NCBI RefSeq assembly: GCF_900105725.1
Contig: NZ_FNLM01000034.1
Coordinates: 4,030,001-4,094,000, forward strand
Length of the DNA: 64,000 nucleotides
Direction of reading: 5' to 3'
DNA from: Gordonia westfalica
GTDB taxonomy: Bacteria > Actinomycetota > Actinomycetes > Mycobacteriales > Mycobacteriaceae
Shown: positions 42,063 to 50,556 of the stretch, one piece after another
Layout of the letters: every line of letters begins with the position of its first letter
Numbering within the stretch: position 1 is the first letter of the stretch
Made by a program: the position numbers and the translations under genes
The notes under the pieces: generated by a model
Told to the model about the DNA's origin: nothing
What the model saw: only the letters and a program-made list of their open reading frames with translations
Databases searched by the model: none

Positions 42063-43378
42063 CGCGCAGACTCCTCTCGGAAGGCTCGCAGCTGCGCCTG
42101 GTCGGTCGCCGGAAGCACCGCGAGCGTCACCGGATGACCGGCCGCGGTGAGGACGTCGAGAAGGCCGCCGGGGGCGCGGAGTTCGGGGGTGTCGGCCGGG
42201 GTGTCGATCACGATCACGACCTGCGGATCGGGCAGGGCGTCCGACGAGACGTTGTAGATGTAGCGCGGTGTCGCCGGATCGGATTCGGGTGCGAGGAAAC
42301 GGAATCCGCGGCGGAGCGGGTAGCCCGGTACGTCGTGGACCTGGGCGGGCGACCGCGTGGTCGTCTGATAGCCGGTCACGAAACCACGCTGCTCGAGGCT
42401 TTCGGCGATGCACAGGGGCGCATACATCAGTTCCTCGTGGCCGATCACGACGACGGGGCGTCGTGGGTCGAGATGATCTGCGATCACGTCGGCGGCAGCC
42501 GCGGTCGCATGGTGGAAGGGCTCCGTATCGTTCCGTTCGAAACCGTGACGGCCACCGTCAGGTACCGCCTGCGGCCAGTCGAGGCCGAGCGTGGTGACGT
42601 CGGCGCGTTCCGGTGCGAGGGGGTTCAACGCGTCCGAGTCCAGCGCCCACACGTCGTCGAGCAGAGTGGGTGGGAGCGTGATCGAGCCGTACGCGAGCGC
42701 AACATAGGAGACCTCGACGCCGAGATCGGCTGCGGCCTTGGCGCATTCGGCACGGCGGTCCGGGGTTCGCATGTCGACGAGCGACGCGACGACGAATCGG
42801 GTACGCGGACGCGTCGCGAGGATCGTCTCGATCGCACCCAGTGCCGTGGTACCGGTGGAGATCTCGTCGTCGACGAGGATCAGCGTCTCTTCCGGTGTCG
42901 CGGGGTCGAGGAAGTCCGGGTCGCTTGGCGCGAGCAGGTGGGTCGTGGCGTGTGAGTGGCCTTCCTCGAAGGTCCCCGACACGACCACCCCGGGAAGCCG
43001 CCGGCGAGTCGAGTGCAGGTATCGGGACGCGGAGATCCGCTCGGCGACGCAGTGTCCGAGGCCGGTGGCGGTCTCGGCGAAGCCGAAGACGATGGCGTCG
43101 CGCGCGGCGTCGGCGCCGATCCGTTCGATGACGGCCGCACCGAGAGCGTCGGCCGCACCGCGCACGATGCTCGGCGGAGTGGGGATGTGCTTGCCGAGCA
43201 CGGTGGAGACGAGTAGGTGCGCGCGCCGCTTGTTGTGTCGCAGGCCGAGGACGACCAGATCGCGGAGCGAGTGCCCGGCATCCCCGGTGCCGTCTGATGC
43301 CACGTGCACGCCGAAGCGCGTGGTGACCCAGTCCGGTTCCCGGTTGATCTGGTTGTGGCTCATCGTGTCACCGTTCAC
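42059..43378 (-). CDS. Phosphoribosyltransferase of PRTase_2/TRSP type (Ter-associated)
   Basis: 439 residues from a GTG at 43,378, overlapping the lyase stop (GTGA); an ATG at 43,363 is the alternative. The PRPP-binding loop is LILVDDEISTGTTALGAIE, with the two acidic residues and TGTT. The C-terminal domain contains QTTTRSPAQ, the TRSP signature, and GFRFLAPESDPATPRYIYNV. The pair with the preceding genes predicts ribosylation of a base-like compound followed by C-C bond chemistry. The surrounding genes match those of the Ter-associated biosynthetic operon defined by comparative genomics. Confidence 0.88.
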   Translation of the reverse strand: MNGDTMSHNQINREPDWVTTRFGVHVASDGTGDAGHSLRDLVVLGLRHNKRRAHLLVSTVLGKHIPTPPSIVRGAADALGAAVIERIGADAARDAIVFGFAETATGLGHCVAERISASRYLHSTRRRLPGVVVSGTFEEGHSHATTHLLAPSDPDFLDPATPEETLILVDDEISTGTTALGAIETILATRPRTRFVVASLVDMRTPDRRAECAKAAADLGVEVSYVALAYGSITLPPTLLDDVWALDSDALNPLAPERADVTTLGLDWPQAVPDGGRHGFERNDTEPFHHATAAAADVIADHLDPRRPVVVIGHEELMYAPLCIAESLEQRGFVTGYQTTTRSPAQVHDVPGYPLRRGFRFLAPESDPATPRYIYNVSSDALPDPQVVIVIDTPADTPELRAPGGLLDVLTAAGHPVTLAVLPATDQAQLRAFREESAR

Positions 43379-44598
43379 CGGACGGCCGGGCCGGGGGTGG
43401 CGAGGGCGGTCAGGAGATCGACGAAGCTCACGCCCTGACGGGTCACGCCGAACGCCGCGGCCCGGTCCATCACACGCAGCGCCCAATTCCGGTGTGGTTT
43501 CAGCTCGTTCATCTTGTTTCGATACGACGATGCCCGCACACCACCGGCTTCTCCGGCGAGGATGTCGAGCGCGTCGTGGTACTCCTCGTGGGTCACTGCG
43601 GACAGCGCGTGCACCGCCGCGACGTGGGCGGGATGGATGACCGTCTTGCCGTGCAGCCCGTTGGCGCGGTCGAGCGTGATCTCACGCAACAGGCCGTCCA
43701 TATCCCGGCTGACCAGCTGCTGCCGGAAATACACCGCGTCGCTCTCGCGAAAAGGTGTGTGGCGCAACGTCGGCTGGAACATGCGTTCGTGGTCGGCGAA
43801 GTACTCCCAGACCGGTCCGGTCACGATGAAACCGGACTCGTCGCTGCGTCCGAGGTGGTTCACGATGCCCGCGATCACGTCGGCGGCGACCCGGACGTCG
43901 TAGATCGTGAGGTCGCGGTCGCGTCGGATCCCGAAGTAGCCGCAGATGTCGGTGGCGCCGATCCGGACGGCGAGCACGTTGGCGCGGTGTGCACTCAGGA
44001 GTGCGGCCAAGGTGGTCAGTTCCTCGTCTCGTGTCTCGCGATGCACGACCGACGCGGATTCCAGGACGGGCATCACCCACAGGTGCTGACCGAGCAGCTC
44101 ACTCGCCTGGGTGACCGCCTGCAAAGCCTCTTCGGCGTTGGCGCAGTTGAACTTCGGGATCACGAAACCGGTCAGCGCGGATGGTGCGCCGGCGTCGAGG
44201 GCGGTGGCGATGCGCATGATGCGGTCGGCCGAACGTGGGCGGACGAACAGGAGCATCGGATCGCCGGGCGTCTCCGCGATGTCGCGGAGTGCCGCGACCG
44301 CGTGATCGATGGCGTCCGCCTCCTCGTGGTCGGCGATCGCGTCCTCGAGATCGATGACCATCGAGATCACGCCCTCTGCACGCCGCTTTCGGATGACGTC
44401 GGCGAGATCGGGGCGGGTGGCGGGCACGTAGAGCGTGGCTCCGAGAGCGATCGCCAGCCTCTGCGCGGGCCAGGTGCGATCGATCGGCTCCGGATGCCGG
44501 AGGAACAACTGTTCGCGCGTCCCGAGTCCCAAATGGTCGAAATGCCGGATTGTTCCGGGTTCGAGCCCGGCCTCGTCGTGGCGTGCCGTGGTGGTCAT
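43375..44598 (-). CDS. C-C bond lyase, CitE/HpcH-like TIM barrel (Ter-associated)
   Basis: 407 residues. The metal-site block VISMVIDLEDAIADHEEADA, then LLFVRPRS and AVRIGATDICGYFGIRRDRD and TVIHPAHVAAVHAL, match the CitE/HpcH aldolase superfamily in the form that occurs with Ter genes. Such enzymes cleave or form C-C bonds with a divalent metal. The ATG overlaps the coiled-coil gene stop (ATGA), and its own stop overlaps the phosphoribosyltransferase start. No acyl-CoA partner subunits (CitD, CitF) are present, which argues against a citrate lyase. Confidence 0.87.
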   Translation of the reverse strand: MTTTARHDEAGLEPGTIRHFDHLGLGTREQLFLRHPEPIDRTWPAQRLAIALGATLYVPATRPDLADVIRKRRAEGVISMVIDLEDAIADHEEADAIDHAVAALRDIAETPGDPMLLFVRPRSADRIMRIATALDAGAPSALTGFVIPKFNCANAEEALQAVTQASELLGQHLWVMPVLESASVVHRETRDEELTTLAALLSAHRANVLAVRIGATDICGYFGIRRDRDLTIYDVRVAADVIAGIVNHLGRSDESGFIVTGPVWEYFADHERMFQPTLRHTPFRESDAVYFRQQLVSRDMDGLLREITLDRANGLHGKTVIHPAHVAAVHALSAVTHEEYHDALDILAGEAGGVRASSYRNKMNELKPHRNWALRVMDRAAAFGVTRQGVSFVDLLTALATPGPAVR

Positions 44599-45785
44599 CT
44601 CGCGGCCACCTGTCCTCTCATCCGGGAAACGATCTCGCTGATCCGGTCGTCCACGGCCCGCAGCCGGGTCAGATATCCCCAGTAGTCGGGATGGACGCGA
44701 TCGAGGTCCCCCTTTGCACGCTCGATCCGGTCGGCCTGAGCATCGAGTACCGAGCCCCATTCGTCAACCAGGGAGTGGTTCACCGCGAAGAGTTGAGCGT
44801 CGCGGAGGCGGAATCGCACGCGTTGTTCGGCGCCCTGCGGGTCGGCGCGCACCTCGCGCAGCACACGTAGCCGATCCAGGACGGCGTCGACGGCGGCCTC
44901 GGCGACAGACAGGTCGTCCCGTGCGGCGTCGGCCTGACCGATTGCCTGGTCGGGGGCATCGTCGAGCATCCTCCGCGCCGCCGAGATCGCCGTATCCGCA
45001 TGGGCCAGGCGCTCGTCGACGAGGGTTTCGGTGCGTTGCAGGTCCGTTGAACAGTCCGCGCTGAACTCACGACGCAACTGAGACAGGGTGTCGGGAACGT
45101 GGGCACCGCGGGTCGCTATGGCGCTGCGTCGGGTTTCCACCGACCGGATGACCTGACGGGCACGGTCGGCGTAGGCGGGTGCCTCACGGAGAATGGTCTC
45201 GAGTCGCTGTGCCGACGTGATTACCGTCGCAGCGGCCGACTGCCGGTCACGTAAGCCCGCACTCTGCTCGAAAACACTCAAGGCACGGTCGAGTTCGTCG
45301 GTGGCCCTGATCACCGACTGCAACCGGGCGATCGTGGGACCGGCGTTCTCCAGGGCTGTCATCGCCCGATGCGACGCGACGCGCGCCTCATGGTCCTGGG
45401 CGTTCGCGGCCTGCATGGTGGCGCGGGCCCGCTGCAGGGCACCCGCGTTCGCCTCCGCGAAGCCGCGCATCGACGCCGTGACCGTGCGAAGCGCCTCGGT
45501 GGCGCGATCGAAGTCCTGTTTGCGCCCGCGCGTGCCCTCGGGTGGGGACAGCAGTTGGAGGTAGTCGGCGGTCACCTGGGCGTGTTGTTCGCGGATCGCC
45601 GACCAGGCACCGCGCAGCTGCGACCGCGGGTCGGTGGCGGCCACCACACCGACCGCGGGATCGATCTCGGCGAGGACGGATTCGGACTCCAGGAAGGCCG
45701 CTGTCATTTGTTCCGATGATGCAGGTGAGGCGGAATTCGTGCGTGAATCGTTGCCGAACCAACGACGTACGAAGTTTCCGGGCAC
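44595..45785 (-). CDS. Coiled-coil protein heading the Ter-associated operon
   Basis: 396 residues from a GTG at 45,785. No enzyme motif and no membrane segment. Almost the whole chain from residue 60 to 390 is Ala/Arg/Glu-rich helix with heptad-like spacing; a typical stretch is RQSAAATVITSAQRLETIL then DDAPDQAIGQADAARDDLSV. It ends in a conserved-looking VHPDYWGYLTRLRAVDDRIS. The DxxxAxxxAxxA pattern is shared with the helical half of the TPM protein at 2,838-4,862. It is the first gene of the operon and is coupled to the lyase. I do not recognise a named family; a scaffold or stress-linked partner is a guess. Confidence 0.75.
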   Translation of the reverse strand: MPGNFVRRWFGNDSRTNSASPASSEQMTAAFLESESVLAEIDPAVGVVAATDPRSQLRGAWSAIREQHAQVTADYLQLLSPPEGTRGRKQDFDRATEALRTVTASMRGFAEANAGALQRARATMQAANAQDHEARVASHRAMTALENAGPTIARLQSVIRATDELDRALSVFEQSAGLRDRQSAAATVITSAQRLETILREAPAYADRARQVIRSVETRRSAIATRGAHVPDTLSQLRREFSADCSTDLQRTETLVDERLAHADTAISAARRMLDDAPDQAIGQADAARDDLSVAEAAVDAVLDRLRVLREVRADPQGAEQRVRFRLRDAQLFAVNHSLVDEWGSVLDAQADRIERAKGDLDRVHPDYWGYLTRLRAVDDRISEIVSRMRGQVAAR

Positions 45786-45974
45786 GACACGATGCTATCG
45801 GCTAATTTCAACTCCGTATGAGGCCGGACCGACCGACTCAGGGCTGAGCGGATCAGCCGCCTCGACGGCGGGGTGGGTGCCGAGCGGCAGCGCTGCCGGG
45901 ATGCGGGATGGCGTCGGGGAAACGTGAGGGCGGCCGAGCGGCGGTCTCCCGGCGGCGCGAGAGAGGCACGTCGA

Positions 45975-46595
45975 ATGCAGTTGGTACAACGCTCCAAACG
46001 CGTGGTCGAGGCCAGGCTGAACAACACCGCGGTCCGAGCCATCAGCGGGTCGATGGTGGCCTATGAGGGTCAGATCGCGTTCAAGTCGGCCGGCTTCGGC
46101 GGTGGCGACGGCGTGCTCGCGGGTCTCAAGCAACGGGCGACAGGCGAAGCGCTGTCACTGATGGAGGCCTCGGGCAACGGCGTCGTCTACTTCGCCCACA
46201 ACGCGGCCGAGACGACGATCATCGAACTCAACAACGAGACGCTGCAGGTCGAGTCCCAGCAGCTCATGGTGCTCAACGGGAATCTGCAGACCAATGTGGC
46301 GTTCTCGGGTCTGCGCGGCGCGTCGTCGGGCCAGGGCCTGTTCACGACGACGGTCAGCGGTCACGGCCAGATCGCGTTGCTGTCCAACGGCGGTCCGCTG
46401 ATCCACCTGGAGGTGTCACCGCAGTATCCGCTGGTCGTCGACCCGGATGCATTCGTCTGTGCCCGTGGGCAATTGAACCAGTCCTTCGTCACCGACGTCT
46501 CCTGGCGCTCGGTCATGGGACAGGGCGGCGGCGAGGCGTTCTCACTGAGGTGGGACGGAACCGGCGTCGTGTCGATCCAACCGGCCGAGCGGTGA
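45975..46595 (+). CDS. AIM24-family protein, copy 1
   Basis: 206 residues from the ATG at 45,975 (gagagg eight bases upstream). AIM24 (TRAP-like beta-roll) features are VQRSKRVVEARLNNTAVRAI near the N-terminus, the central GQGLFTTTVSGHGQIALLSN, then LEVSPQYPLVVDPDAFVCAR and TDVSWRSVMGQGGGEAFSLR. The family name comes from a yeast mitochondrial protein; in bacteria its role is unknown. It is the first of three adjacent paralogues on one transcript, divergent from the coiled-coil/lyase operon. Confidence 0.85.
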   Translation: MQLVQRSKRVVEARLNNTAVRAISGSMVAYEGQIAFKSAGFGGGDGVLAGLKQRATGEALSLMEASGNGVVYFAHNAAETTIIELNNETLQVESQQLMVLNGNLQTNVAFSGLRGASSGQGLFTTTVSGHGQIALLSNGGPLIHLEVSPQYPLVVDPDAFVCARGQLNQSFVTDVSWRSVMGQGGGEAFSLRWDGTGVVSIQPAER

Positions 46596-46609
46596 GGGTG
46601 AGGTAGCGA

Positions 46610-47329
46610 ATGTTCACCAAGGTCAACAGCAAGGTCGTGTCCGTCGATATCGGTCGTAGCGGGCCGATCGTCGCCCGCAAGGGTGCGATGCTTTTCTACA
46701 AGGGCAACGTCTTCTTCCAGCCGCATCAGATCGCCGGCGCCGGAATGGGCGGCGGCATGCCGGGATTGGGTGCGATGGGCGGCATGGCCGGTCGCATGCT
46801 CGCCGGCGAGCACGAGTCGACGATGATCGCGCAGGGACAGGGCGAGGTGCATTATGGGTTCCTCGGGATCGAGGTCCACGTCGTCGATCTGGGCGCGGTC
46901 GGCGGGACCATCCGCGTCGAGGCCTCCCGCCTGCTCGCGTACGGCGCCAACCTGCAGGCATCGGTGGTCTCAGTGGCCTCCCAGGGCGGCGGTGGCGGGG
47001 GAGGCGGAGGCGGGGGCCTCTTCGGCGCACTGCGGTCCGCGGCAGCCGGTGTGGTCACCGGTCAGGGCATGTTCACGACGCAGCTCTCCGGTCCGGGATC
47101 TGCCGTGGTCCTCGGCCACGGAGGCGTTTTCGAACTCGAGGTGTCGCCGAACAAGCCGCCTGTCACCGTCGACCCGCAGGCCTTCGTCGGCTCCGCGGGA
47201 CAGGTCAACACCAACCTGCGGTCGACGGTCAGCTGGCGCAACGTCGGCCGGACCGGTGGCGAGGCAATGCAACTGGAGTGCACCGGCCAGGGCATCGTGT
47301 ACGTGCAGGCATCGGAGGAGAAGCTGTGA
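46610..47329 (+). CDS. AIM24-family protein, copy 2, with polyglycine insert
   Basis: 239 residues. It shares with copy 1 the GQGMFTTQLSGPGSAVVLGH block, LEVSPNKPPVTVDPQAFVGS and STVSWRNVGRTGGEAMQL. A run of 11 glycines (residues 126-136) and a Gly/Met-rich loop near residue 45-60 (MGGGMPGLGAMGGMAGRM) are insertions not seen in copy 1. It starts 14 bases after copy 1 and its stop overlaps the start of copy 3. The two copies are more like each other than like copy 3. Confidence 0.87.
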   Translation: MFTKVNSKVVSVDIGRSGPIVARKGAMLFYKGNVFFQPHQIAGAGMGGGMPGLGAMGGMAGRMLAGEHESTMIAQGQGEVHYGFLGIEVHVVDLGAVGGTIRVEASRLLAYGANLQASVVSVASQGGGGGGGGGGGLFGALRSAAAGVVTGQGMFTTQLSGPGSAVVLGHGGVFELEVSPNKPPVTVDPQAFVGSAGQVNTNLRSTVSWRNVGRTGGEAMQLECTGQGIVYVQASEEKL

Positions 47330-48090
47330 GCCAACTCAACACCGTGTGGAGTCCGATGAATCTGCCGTCGGACGACAACGTTCCGGACAACAACTACTCG
47401 TTCTGCATCGACCTGACCCAGCCCTGGTTCATGTCCAAGGGCGCGATGATCGCCTACTACGGTCAGATGCAGTTCACCTCGCTCCAGCAGGGTCTGCAGG
47501 GCCAACTGCTGCAGATGGTGGCGCAACAGTTCTCGGCGCCGTTGTACCTCGGTGACTACGTGGTGGCCGAGGGGCAGGGCAAGCTGATCATCGGTGACCG
47601 CGGATACGACATCAACGCCTACGACCTCGAGGACGGCAACCTCACCATCCGCGCCTCGAATCTGCTTGCTTTCCAGCCGAATCTGTCGCTGAACCAGTCG
47701 ATCGTGCCGGGCTTCCTCACCCTGATCGGCACGGGCAAGTTCCTGGCGTCGTCGAACGGGCCGGTGATGTTCGTCGAGCCGCCCGTACGTGTCGACCCTG
47801 AAGCGCTTGTCGGATGGTCGGATTGCCCGTCCCCGAGCCATCACTACGACCAGGCGTGGGTCAACAGCTTCATCGCCGCCGCCGGACAGCGGTTCGGGGT
47901 GAGCTCAGGCGAGGAGCGGCAGTTCGACTTCACCGGCGCCGGAACGGTTCTGGTGCAGTCGAGCGAGAAGGTGCGCGACGACTCCTCGGTCCTGCGCACC
48001 ATCCAGGGCCAGCTCCCGGGCCTCTCCGTGCCCGGCCTGCAACAGATCAACCAGCAGATCAGTCAGCAGCTCACGCAGCACCAGGGCTGA
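47326..48090 (+). CDS. AIM24-family protein, copy 3, with long Gln-rich tail
   Basis: 254 residues from the GTG at 47,326, overlapping the stop of copy 2 (GTGA) with a strong site cggaggag upstream. The AIM24 core is more diverged: FMSKGAMIAYYGQMQFTSLQ, GDYVVAEGQGKLIIGDRGYD, IVPGFLTLIGTGKFLASSNG, VDPEALVGW and ERQFDFTGAGTVLVQSSEKV. The last 30 residues are Gln-rich (LQQINQQISQQLTQHQG). The gene ends 14 bases before a strong terminator hairpin. Confidence 0.85.
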   Translation: MSQLNTVWSPMNLPSDDNVPDNNYSFCIDLTQPWFMSKGAMIAYYGQMQFTSLQQGLQGQLLQMVAQQFSAPLYLGDYVVAEGQGKLIIGDRGYDINAYDLEDGNLTIRASNLLAFQPNLSLNQSIVPGFLTLIGTGKFLASSNGPVMFVEPPVRVDPEALVGWSDCPSPSHHYDQAWVNSFIAAAGQRFGVSSGEERQFDFTGAGTVLVQSSEKVRDDSSVLRTIQGQLPGLSVPGLQQINQQISQQLTQHQG

Positions 48091-48104
48091 GGCGCCCTCA
48101 TACG

Positions 48105-48146
48105 ACAACTGCGCCGCAGATCCGAGTGGATCTGCGGCGCAGTTGT
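48105..48146 (+). terminator. Strong hairpin terminator of the AIM24 operon
   Basis: Arms acaactgcgccgcagatcc (48,105-48,123) and ggatctgcggcgcagttgt (48,128-48,146) are perfect 19-bp complements around a 4-base loop, 14 bases after the stop of the third AIM24 gene, followed by a short T-rich tract (tggtttccc). Confidence 0.88.
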
Positions 48147-48154
48147 TGGTTTCC

Positions 48155-48347
48155 CTCTGCTCCCTGAGGTGCGAGGAAGCGGTCGGGCCGCCTCTGCTCC
48201 CTGTGTGCGAGCAAGCGGTCGGGCCGCCTCTGCTCCCTGTGTGCGAGGAAGCGGTCGGGCCGCCTCTGCTCCCTGAGGTGCGAGGAAGCGGTCGGGCCGC
48301 CTCTGCTCCCTGAGGTGCGAGGAGCGAAGCGACGAGCCTCGAAGGGC
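48155..48347. repeat. 36-37-bp tandem repeat array, five copies (family B)
   Basis: Units begin at 48,155, 48,192, 48,228, 48,264 and 48,301, each starting ctctgctccctg. The first four end gaagcggtcgggccgc; the second and third carry the variant ctgtgtgcgag. The last is the full-length form with gaggagcgaagcgacgagcc and tcgaagggc, and its final base is the first base of the DUF475 stop codon complement. There are no unique spacers. Confidence 0.9.
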
Positions 48348-49498
48348 TACACCTCGACCTTCTCCTCCTCGCCCTTCGCGGCGAGTCGGTTCCGGCGAAC
48401 CACACTGGAGATCAGGGCCGCGATGATCAGCGCGACACCGATCAGGCCGGTGATGATCTCCGGCACGTGGGTGCCGATCGAGTACAGCAGGATGAACGCC
48501 AGCGCACCGATGGCCCAGTGCGCGCCGTGCTCGAGGTACACGTACTCCGAGAGCGTGCCCTTGCGGACGAGGTACACGGTGAGCGAACGGACGAACATCG
48601 CGCCGATGAGGCCGAGGCCGAGGGCGATGATGATCGGGTCGGCGGTGATGGCGAACGCGCCGATGACGCCGTCGAACGAGAACGAGGCGTCGAGCACCTC
48701 GAGGTAGAGGAACAGGAAGAATCCTGCCTTACCGGTGGCCTTCGCAAGGTCGGACGGACCCTTGCGGCCGTTCTCCTCGACTGCTGCCTTCTCGGCCGAA
48801 TCCGTACCCGGCTCTGCTGCCTCGTCGTGTTCTTCGGTCTCGACGTTGAAGTACTCGCCGAGTCCGTTGACCAGGATGTAGGTGATCATGCCGAGTGCGC
48901 CGGCGATCATGACCGTCGACCGCTCGTCGGCCGGTGCGATGTACGTCGCGGTGAGCACGAGGAGAGTGATCGCGATGACGACCTCGAGCATCTCCAGCTT
49001 GCCGATCTTCTCCAGCGGCCGCTCGATCCACGACAGCCAGGTGATCTCCTTCTGTTCGAAGACGAAGCCCAGGAACAGCATCAGCAGGAACATGCCGCCG
49101 AAGGCAGCGATCTGCGGGTGGGCGTCGGTGATGATCGTCTCGTAGCTGGGATCACCGTTGGCGAAGTACGCCGCATCGTTGGGCGGCGGGTTCAGCGCGA
49201 GGTCCAGTGCGTCGACCGGGTTGAGTCCCGACGCGAGCCACACGATGACCAGCGGGAACACCAGACGCATACCGAAGACGGCGATCAGGATGCCGATGGT
49301 GAGGAAGATCTTCTGCCAGAACTCGCTCATGCGGCGAAGGATCGTGGCGTTGATGACCGCGTTGTCGAAGGAGAGTGAGATCTCGAAGACACCCAGGATC
49401 GCCGTCAGGATCAGCGCTTCGACGCCGCCATAGAGGAACGCGATGATCAGCGACACGATCGTCACGACGACCGAGAGGCCGAAAATTCTTACTACCAC
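48347..49498 (-). CDS. DUF475/TerC-like integral membrane protein
   Basis: 383 residues with about nine hydrophobic helices. The TerC fold marks are the acidic membrane motifs GVFEISLSFDNAVINATIL near the N-terminus and LYLEVLDASFSFDGVIGAFA in the second half, each with the ExxxSxDN/D type metal site. A polar loop (HDEAAEPGTDSAEKAAVEEN) separates the halves. TerC proteins are linked to tellurite resistance and to Mn2+ export. The gene is on the same strand as terD, 143 bases apart, with a terminator in between. Confidence 0.9.
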   Translation of the reverse strand: MVVRIFGLSVVVTIVSLIIAFLYGGVEALILTAILGVFEISLSFDNAVINATILRRMSEFWQKIFLTIGILIAVFGMRLVFPLVIVWLASGLNPVDALDLALNPPPNDAAYFANGDPSYETIITDAHPQIAAFGGMFLLMLFLGFVFEQKEITWLSWIERPLEKIGKLEMLEVVIAITLLVLTATYIAPADERSTVMIAGALGMITYILVNGLGEYFNVETEEHDEAAEPGTDSAEKAAVEENGRKGPSDLAKATGKAGFFLFLYLEVLDASFSFDGVIGAFAITADPIIIALGLGLIGAMFVRSLTVYLVRKGTLSEYVYLEHGAHWAIGALAFILLYSIGTHVPEIITGLIGVALIIAALISSVVRRNRLAAKGEEEKVEV

Positions 49499-49567
49499 TG
49501 GATGGTGGCCTTTCTGAGGTGTTCAAGGGACCGCTGCCGACGGCGACGTCGGAGGGTGAAGACACGA

Positions 49568-49603
49568 GGATGCCGCACCCACTCTAGGAGAGGTGCGGCA
49601 TCC
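49568..49603 (-). terminator. Hairpin terminator downstream of terD
   Basis: ggatgccgcacc (49,568-49,579) and ggtgcggcatcc (49,592-49,603) form a perfect 12-bp stem with a 12-base loop, 38 bases beyond the terD stop. It would separate terD from the DUF475 gene that follows on the same strand. Confidence 0.8.
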
Positions 49604-49641
49604 ACGGGAATCTGCTGCGGGACAGCCGGCGAAAACCGGGG

Positions 49642-50217
49642 TCAGACGTTCACGCCGAAGTCGCGGGCGATACCCGCGAGCCCCGATGCGTAGCCCTGGC
49701 CGACGGCGCGGAACTTCCACTCCGCACCGTTGCGGTACAGCTCGCCGAAGACCATCGCGGTCTCGGTGGAGGCGTCCTCGCTCAGGTCGTAGCGGGCGAT
49801 CTCGGAGCCGCCGGCCTGGTTGACGACGCGGATGAATGCGTTGCGGACCTGCCCGAACGACTGCGAACGCGCATCGGCGTCGTAGATCGACACGGGGAAG
49901 ACGATGGAATCGACCTCCGGCGGCACGGCGGCGAGGTCGACCTTGATGACCTCGTCGTCGCCTTCGCCCTCACCGGTCAGGTTGTCGCCGGTGTGCTCGA
50001 TCGAGCCGTCGGGCGAGCGCAGGTTGTTGAAGAAGACGAAGTGCTGGTCGGACAGCACCTTCTTGTTGGCGCCGAGCGCGATGGCGCTGGCGTCGAGGTC
50101 GAAGTCGGTGCCGGTGGTGGTGCGGATGTCCCACCCGAGGCCGACGGACACCGCGGTCAGTCCCGGGGCCTCCTTGGTCAGCGAGACATTTCCACCCTTG
50201 CTCAGGCTCACGCCCAT
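49642..50217 (-). CDS. terD: TerD-family stress protein
   Basis: 191 residues from the ATG at 50,217. The TerD beta-sandwich with two Ca2+ sites is clear: [60 protein letters not shown] and a C-terminal [20 protein letters not shown]. TerD binds calcium and is linked to resistance to tellurite, phage and other stress. The start with gaaaggc upstream is preferred to a longer frame with a non-family extension. It is divergent from the aconitase gene. Confidence 0.95.
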   Translation of the reverse strand: MGVSLSKGGNVSLTKEAPGLTAVSVGLGWDIRTTTGTDFDLDASAIALGANKKVLSDQHFVFFNNLRSPDGSIEHTGDNLTGEGEGDDEVIKVDLAAVPPEVDSIVFPVSIYDADARSQSFGQVRNAFIRVVNQAGGSEIARYDLSEDASTETAMVFGELYRNGAEWKFRAVGQGYASGLAGIARDFGVNV

Positions 50218-50556
50218 GAGATTGTGCCTTTCTGTTGGTACGTGGTCTGGTGATGTCCGATTCGTCCGGGGTTCAGACGCTCGGAGCAACCGACAACACT
50301 CTATGTGAAGCGTGTGTCGGGGTCACTGGGTCGGATGGATGACCTGCGGATTCCCGATTCGCGACTTTCCCGCCTCTGACACGCGGGGCGCGTGCGGGTG
50401 CCGGACCCTGGCGTGTGACGGTCATCGCTGAGACCATGGGAAACAGTCCGAGCGAGAGCGCCAGGTGTGTCGCGGTGTCGACAACCCGGACAGGTTCTGA
50501 CGTCGGTTCAGTCCCGAGCCAGTGTGGCTCGGACGTGAGCCGATAAGGAGTGTGCG
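50218..50556. other. Divergent control region between terD and the aconitase gene
   Basis: 339 bases with no gene. It holds cctggcg (50,407) paired with cgccagg (50,459) and a perfect cgagcca-gtg-tggctcg (50,515-50,531) 26 bases before the aconitase ATG. The aconitase has a good ribosome site (aaggag). No promoter could be placed with confidence. Confidence 0.4.

Noticed and set aside
48155..48347. CRISPR array or coding repeat
   Set aside because: No spacers; frames through the repeat are broken or out of line with any gene. It is a dispersed intergenic repeat.
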